Source: Podila epigama
Lineage: Eukaryota > Mortierellomycota > Mortierellomycetes > Mortierellales > Mortierellaceae
Length of the DNA stretch: 11,355 bases
Reading direction: 5' to 3'
Assembly: GCA_015679605.1 (NCBI GenBank)
Contig: JAAAVE010000979.1
Location: 1 to 11,355 of the forward strand
A program made the translations under genes and the position numbers. Within the stretch, counting starts at the first letter, position 1. Each line of letters starts with the position of its first letter. The notes under the pieces were generated by a model. It was not told the origin of the DNA and did no database searches. It worked only from the letters and a program-made list of their open reading frames with translations. Shown one piece after another: positions 6,769 to 11,355 of this stretch.

Positions 6769-9700
6769 ATGTCTAACAAGGAGGAACATAGAGAACGTCA
6801 GCGTGTCACCAAAGGTAATAGTGTCAACCCATCTTTGTTGAATAGAGGATGGATCTATTACTTGATTTTCATTTCATGCAGCCCTCCCAAGTTCACTCAC
6901 TCACCTGTGGTTTTATTCTTTTTTCCACCCCTTTGAACAACTTTCTACTCAATTCACAAATAACCATGCGGCCATGTGTACTCTACTGCATATCAAAACA
7001 GCATGCGACAACTGTAGAAAGTAAGTAACACAGATCAAAGACAATTGGAGGAATTGGAGGGTGGGGGCGCATCCTTTGTCTCAACGACCATGTTCTCAAC
7101 ACTTTCCTTCTCCACAACACATCACAACACCAATCAATCATTTAATCAGTCAATGAATCAGTCAATCAATCAGTCAACACCCTCTTTCTCCACAGCAATT
7201 CAACCTTTTTTTATTTTAAAATTACGCCCTTTGTCACCCGTTCATCTCCCCCTTTCCCCCCCTCTTTCTTTTCTTTCTTTCTTTCTTTCTTTCTTTCTCT
7301 TCCAAAAGCCGCAGTGACAAGATGACAAATGAACTTTTGGAGCAAAAACGGGTGGCTGGCGATGGTCTCTCAACGTTTCTACTTCAAATGAGGCTTCGCT
7401 CTATCCCCTTTATCAGCCACGAGATTTTCACACGGATCACGGATCATGAATGAATATGTGTATCCATGGATGTGCGATGTACGTTCGTTAACATGGTCAT
7501 GACTCTCTCTTTCTTTCTTTTAATAACTTGTGAACTAGAAAAAAGATCAAGTGTGGTACGTCAGCAAACTATTTTTACGTGTGTGTGATTCATTCATTTT
7601 AGACTGACACACAGGCCACTTATTCGCACAATGGCCATATTTTTACTATGTCCATTGAAGACAGGACAGTGCACCTCTTTGCGCCCAGAAGGGTTCATCG
7701 CTTTGACGACAAAACGCATCCTAACAGACAATCTCCCCCTTCCCACACGACCAACAAAACTACATTTTTTTTTAGATGCCAAAGCTGATGTCTGTACAAG
7801 TTGTGAACTTTTAAAGATTCCTTGTAAGTATCGCCACCCTCTTTCAAGAACACGGCAACAACCATTCTCTCTCTTTTTTTTTATACTGTTCCTCGAGTCC
7901 TTACATTATATATCTTCTATTCTCCGTCCCCTGGGAATAGGTCTTTATCTTGACCCTACCAAGAAACGAGGACCTCCAAAGGGTGCCGGACGTAAGTTCC
8001 TTTCTGCGTCGTTGCTCGACCGCAATGGACAATATAGACAAGGTCAAAAAGAAAAGACAAAGCTAAGGTTTTCCTTTCTTTATTCATTTTCATATCTAGG
8101 CCATACGAACAACTTTGACGACCGCAGCCATTCAGATTCAAACACAGGGACCCACAGTGACGATGCAGAGGGCGAGAATATGTCGCAGGGGAGTTCCTCG
8201 TCTGCTTCACGGCCAAGAAGAAGAAAGTCCACCAAAAGCAGCGCTGATCAAGATGTCTCCATGAGGCAGGCCAGTCCACAGCCATCGCCAGTGAAGCAGG
8301 TCTTGTTGCAGTTGGACCCTTACCGCCCCCAATCACTGTCGCCTCAAACAGACCAAAGTTTACATATCCATGATCATAACATGGAGGACCAGAGTCAACA
8401 AACTCCCCTCTCTTACCCAGACACTCCAATGTCACAGCAGCAGCAGCAACAACAACAACAACAACAACAACAACAGCAACAACAGCTCTTATTCCAGCAA
8501 CAGCAGCAACAACAGCAACAACAACATCACTCACAAGAACAGTCGTTTTGGCAACACCATTCGAACCAAATACTAGAGTCGCAGCTGGCCTCGAATCAAG
8601 CCCATGATTCAATGGAACAGCATTTGACCGACCCCCATGTTGTCAATACACTGCATCAAGACCTATTCAAGGAAGCATCATTAGCTTCTTTCAGCTCTCC
8701 AACCCCATCCCTCCTTGGCTCAGAGCATTCAACTAACGAAAGCTCGCCCGCAGCTGAGATTCAACCTCGCCTTCACCTCAACAACACACCGCCATTGCAA
8801 GATGTAGAAGTCCTAGAAGAAGACATGGGACACTTGACCCTTGACCACAAGGGTCACGAGCGCTATGTGGGCAAGTCATCACCCATGTTCTACAATCGCC
8901 GGCATTGGGGCGGGTACTCGATGCGTGAACGAGAACAACCAGGAGCGCGAAAGTTTGTCGAGAACCCTGACCTACCACCGCCCGAGATGATGACTCATTT
9001 ACTGAACTTGCATCTTACCTATGTGCACCCGTTTGCACCAGTCTTTATCTGGTCACGGTTTTTGAAACGGCTTCAGGAGAAGGATTATACGCCATCGTTC
9101 CTATTCCTGCTCAACAGTATCTTTGCATTGGCTTCACGGTTCTCGGACGATGTTTCCCTCCGGACGGACCCGGACAAGCCCGAGACCATGGGTGGCCATT
9201 TCGTAGAAAAGGCCAAGGCTATTCTCGATACTTTATACGATGCACCAGATCTGTACTGTGTCGGCGCATTAGTGTTGCTTGCCTACCAGCAAATGGGCAC
9301 GGGGGGTGGATATCGCGCTTGGATGTTTGTGGGTCTTTCGATTCGAATGGCTCAGCACCTTGGCTTGAACCGTGACTGTGCCAAGCTGAATCCACACATG
9401 CCTATCCTAGATCGGGAAGAGCGAAACCGAATCTGGTGGACTTGCTTTGTCGCTGACCGGTTAGTCTCGGCTACCTTTGGTCGTCCACAGGTAAAAAAAA
9501 CAAAAACAAACAGATAACTGTTTTGCTATAGCAGTCCTTTCTCTTTCTTGGCTGTCAAAAGCATGAAAATCGGAAAAGTGTCATTTTAAAGGAATGTCAC
9601 TCAACTAACCCTCTTGCGACTATCCATGATTGACTAATAATACGATAATTAGGGCATCAATGAGCATGACGTGGATGCAACATATCCAGAAGGCATTGAC

Positions 9701-11355
9701 AAGGATAACATCCAACTGCAATATAACCTCGACAACGCCACATCCATGTTGAAAGGTCCAGATTCGGATTCCGAAAAGAACTTTGTCTACATGGCCACCT
9801 TGACGCGCATCATGGGTCGTGTTATGGTTGGTTTATACAGTCCGCTCTCCAGGGCGTCTTCGCTTTCATCTCAGTCCATGTCCAATGCGGGTCCACTGGA
9901 ACAACTGGATCGAGAGCTGACAGAGTGGCTTCTGACGCTACCGCCTCACCTTCAGTTTCACTCTGTGCAGCAAGAGCGAGGCACCTTTGTCTGTACCCTC
10001 CATATGACATTTTATGCCACCCTGATCCTGCTCCACAAGCCGTATAGTCATCAATCCGTGCATCGCTCAGCCAGCGACTCGTCCATGTCGCTCTCCATCT
10101 GCACCTCTGCTGCCAACAACACGATTGAGATGGCAAGTTCTCTAATGAGGATGACAGAAGACCAACGGTCGGTTCCACGACTGAAATGTCTTCTCCACAG
10201 TGTCGTGTTTATCCTCTTTACAGCTGGCCTGGTTCATATCACGAATTGCACGAGCACTGACCCAGTGCTTGCTGCATCGGCCAAGCTTAGGACAGTTGAA
10301 ACACTGCGATGCTTAAAGACAATTGAAACTGTTTGGATCAGTGCTAAATGGTGTGCCATCAACATCAAGAACTTGCTCAAGGCACGCAACATTGACCTTC
10401 CTTGCTCAGGAGATGGTAAGATATATATATGCTGTATATTCGGCAAAACAAATTTTTATTTTTAATTTTCAATTACGTTTTTTTTTTACTAACTTGACAT
10501 TGTGTCCTTTTCAAAAAAAAAAAAAAAAAAAAAAGAATTCAATGTCATTGTTCGGAGCGATGGCGCCTCCGCCATGGATAGCTCCGACCATCCAGCACAA
10601 AATCTGAATACAGCATTCACGACCCCGAACGAAACCTCCTCGTTTGCATTTGATGTGGACCAAATCATGGATTATTATCAGGGGGGTGGAAATCTGGCAA
10701 GACATACAGAGCCTACAGGTCGAAATTCGCGTCATTTCTCACCGACGCCTTATTTCAGTCCAGCAGCAGCAGCAGCGATTCAGATGCGAACTCATCCAGG
10801 GTTGACACAAGGTCATGCACCCCTTCCTCGACGACCGCGTCAGACAAAGAATGCGTCGCCATCTCCCAGCGGATTGCCAACCAATATGAATACAGTAAAT
10901 AACCATATGTTCTCGACGAGTGCAGCAGCGCCACCAGCGATCCCTGGTTCAACAACAGTGCTTCAAGTGAATTCTGGATATCTCTCTCCTTCGCTCATGG
11001 ATCCATTTGCGACGCCTGGGTCTGCCACTATTGCTGAAGACCCTCACCATCATCAACATCAGCAGCAGCACCAACAGCAGCAACAGCAAGGCTCGTCAGC
11101 TCATGTATCCACAACTGTAGGAGTGACGCCAGAAAACAATGCAGCACAATCCATATCAACTGTGTTTGGAATCCAAGAATATCAGAACCCGTTTTCGTCT
11201 ACTCTTTGGAACCTACCTACATCAACAGATAGTGAAGAATGGATGTTGTTTATGCAGAGCAGTGGTGCGGGTGATTTAACAGCCACAAACGGTAAATCTC
11301 TCTCGGATGGGCAGCTTGAGCAACAACAACAACAACAACAACAACAACAGCAACT
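6769..11355 (+). CDS. Zn2Cys6 transcription factor with fungal_trans domain and Gln-rich regions (partial, at least 8 exons)
   Basis: This is a nuclear DNA-binding regulator whose targets are unknown. Proposed exons are 6769-6814, 7002-7020, 7539-7555, 7776-7823, 7941-7991, 8100-9490, 9653-10415 and 10536 onward; all phases agree, giving at least 1051 residues. The zinc cluster spans C17-C44 (CDNCRKKKIKC, then CTSCELLKIPC; spacing CX2CX6CX6CX2CX6C). It is followed by YLDPTKKRGPPKG (46-58), a linker known from Rgt1/XlnR-like proteins. Next come a basic RPRRRKS (98-104), poly-Gln (173-189 and 193-202), and the fungal_trans domain from about 353 through GGYRAWMFVGLSIRMAQHLGLNR, WWTCFVADRLVSATFGRPQ/GINEHDVD and LTEWLLTLPPHLQF. 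Exon 8 is Ser/Pro/Gln-rich with a His/Gln tract (949-963), an acidic-aromatic DSEEWMLFMQ (1010-1019) that could activate transcription, and a terminal Gln run cut by the window edge. The class is certain; the orthologue is not named. Confidence 0.9.
7131..7176 (+). repeat. Imperfect AATC/AGTC tandem repeat in an intron
   Basis: Repeated short units of the type AATCAGTC and AATCAATC lie inside the long 518-nt intron of the factor gene. This is probably simple-sequence expansion. Confidence 0.75.
7266..7298 (+). repeat. (TTTC) microsatellite in an intron
   Basis: About seven or eight tandem TTTC units lie in the 518-nt intron of the factor gene, about 240 bp before its acceptor. The tract is pyrimidine-only and could vary in length. 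Confidence 0.9.
8435..8524 (+). repeat. Two poly-Gln tracts (Q17 and Q10)
   Basis: CAG/CAA codons encode Q173-Q189 (8435-8485) and Q193-Q202 (8495-8524), split by LLF. The codons are mixed, with a central run of nine CAA, so pure-repeat slippage is partly limited. Such tracts are common in fungal transcription factors and may aid activation or assembly. Confidence 0.95.
9491..9652 (+). other. Intron 6 of the Zn2Cys6 factor gene
   Basis: The 162-nt intron has donor GTAAAA after FGRPQ, a GACTAATAA branch-like site near 9632-9640 and acceptor ATTAG before GINEHDVD. Removing it restores the conserved FGRPQGINEHDVD motif of fungal_trans proteins. The retained intron meets a TAA in frame at 9515-9517. 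Confidence 0.88.
10416..10535 (+). other. Intron 7 of the Zn2Cys6 factor gene
   Basis: The 120-nt intron has donor GTAAGA, a run of ten T (10478-10487) and a perfect TACTAAC branch site at 10487-10493. The acceptor AG is formed by the last A of a 22-A run (10513-10534). Splicing leads into a frame that stays open to the window end. Confidence 0.82.
11045..11089 (+). repeat. His/Gln-rich codon tract
   Basis: Fifteen consecutive His or Gln codons encode residues 949-963 of the factor. Mixed CAC, CAT, CAG and CAA codons are all one-base variants of each other. A further run of at least eleven Gln codons starts at 11321 and reaches the edge. Confidence 0.9.

Larger units (their letters stand above)
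6769..7991 (+). other. DNA-binding domain assembled from five small exons
   Basis: Exons of 46, 19, 17, 48 and 51 nt encode RQRVTKACDNCR, then KKKIKC, then DAKADVCTSCELLKIP and CLYLDPTKKRGPPKGAG. Introns are 6815-7001 (187 nt), 7021-7538 (518 nt), 7556-7775 (220 nt), 7824-7940 (117 nt) and 7992-8099 (108 nt). Donors include GTAATA, GTAAGT, GTACGT, GTAAGT and GTAAGT. Only this chain restores a canonical cluster in one frame, which is strong support for it. Confidence 0.85.

Noticed and set aside
7956-8612. 218-codon open frame on the minus strand inside the factor gene
   Set aside because: It is a shadow of exon 6. Its Val/Ala-rich part is the complement of the poly-Gln codons, and the plus frame carries family motifs.
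7631-9517. Single uninterrupted 628-codon reading as the start of the factor
   Set aside because: It reads through three introns, begins inside intron 3 and lacks the first three cysteines. The spliced model restores a complete zinc cluster and linker.

Overview
The window looks like nuclear DNA of a filamentous fungus, probably an early-diverging one (Mucoromycota, perhaps Mortierella-like; this placement is an inference from style, not from a marker gene). The grounds are intron-rich genes with short GT-AG introns and fungal branch points (CTAAT, TACTAAC), CT-rich or CA-rich 5' leaders, many simple repeats between genes, poly-Gln tracts, and a Zn2Cys6 (fungal-type) transcription factor. No tRNA, rRNA, transposon, CRISPR array or prokaryotic signal was seen.

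Layout. (1) Positions 1-1091, minus strand: the 5' part of a gamma-glutamyltranspeptidase gene in three exons, running off the left edge. It encodes a type II membrane protein with a long cytoplasmic tail. (2) 1092-2330: a divergent intergenic region with a purine-rich stretch (CT-rich on the minus strand), a perfect 19-bp palindrome and a 22-nt direct repeat. (3) 2480-2794, plus strand: a small Ser/Thr/Pro-rich protein with a C-terminal hydrophobic tail, backed by a good TATA box, a CCAAT box and an AATAAA signal. (4) 3412-4422, plus strand: a three-exon gene for a Get5/Mdy2-type ubiquitin-like protein of the GET pathway, which delivers tail-anchored proteins to the ER. Its promoter has a TCACGTGA E-box touching a CCAAT box. 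(5) 4423-6768: a 2.3-kb stretch without a convincing gene. It is rich in microsatellites and ends in a TATA/AT-rich element and a long G-poor leader without ATG. (6) 6769-11355, plus strand: a large Zn2Cys6 transcription factor gene in at least eight exons, including two microexons of 19 and 17 nt inside the zinc cluster. It has a fungal_trans middle domain and a Gln-rich C-terminal region that runs off the right edge.

How the genes relate: they look like independent housekeeping or regulatory genes (glutathione breakdown, tail-anchored protein targeting, transcription control), not a cluster or operon. The one suggestive pairing is that the small protein with a C-terminal hydrophobic anchor lies next to GET5, whose pathway inserts proteins of that topology. 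All splice sites were assigned by eye from GT/AG signals, reading phase and family conservation, and no transcript data were available.
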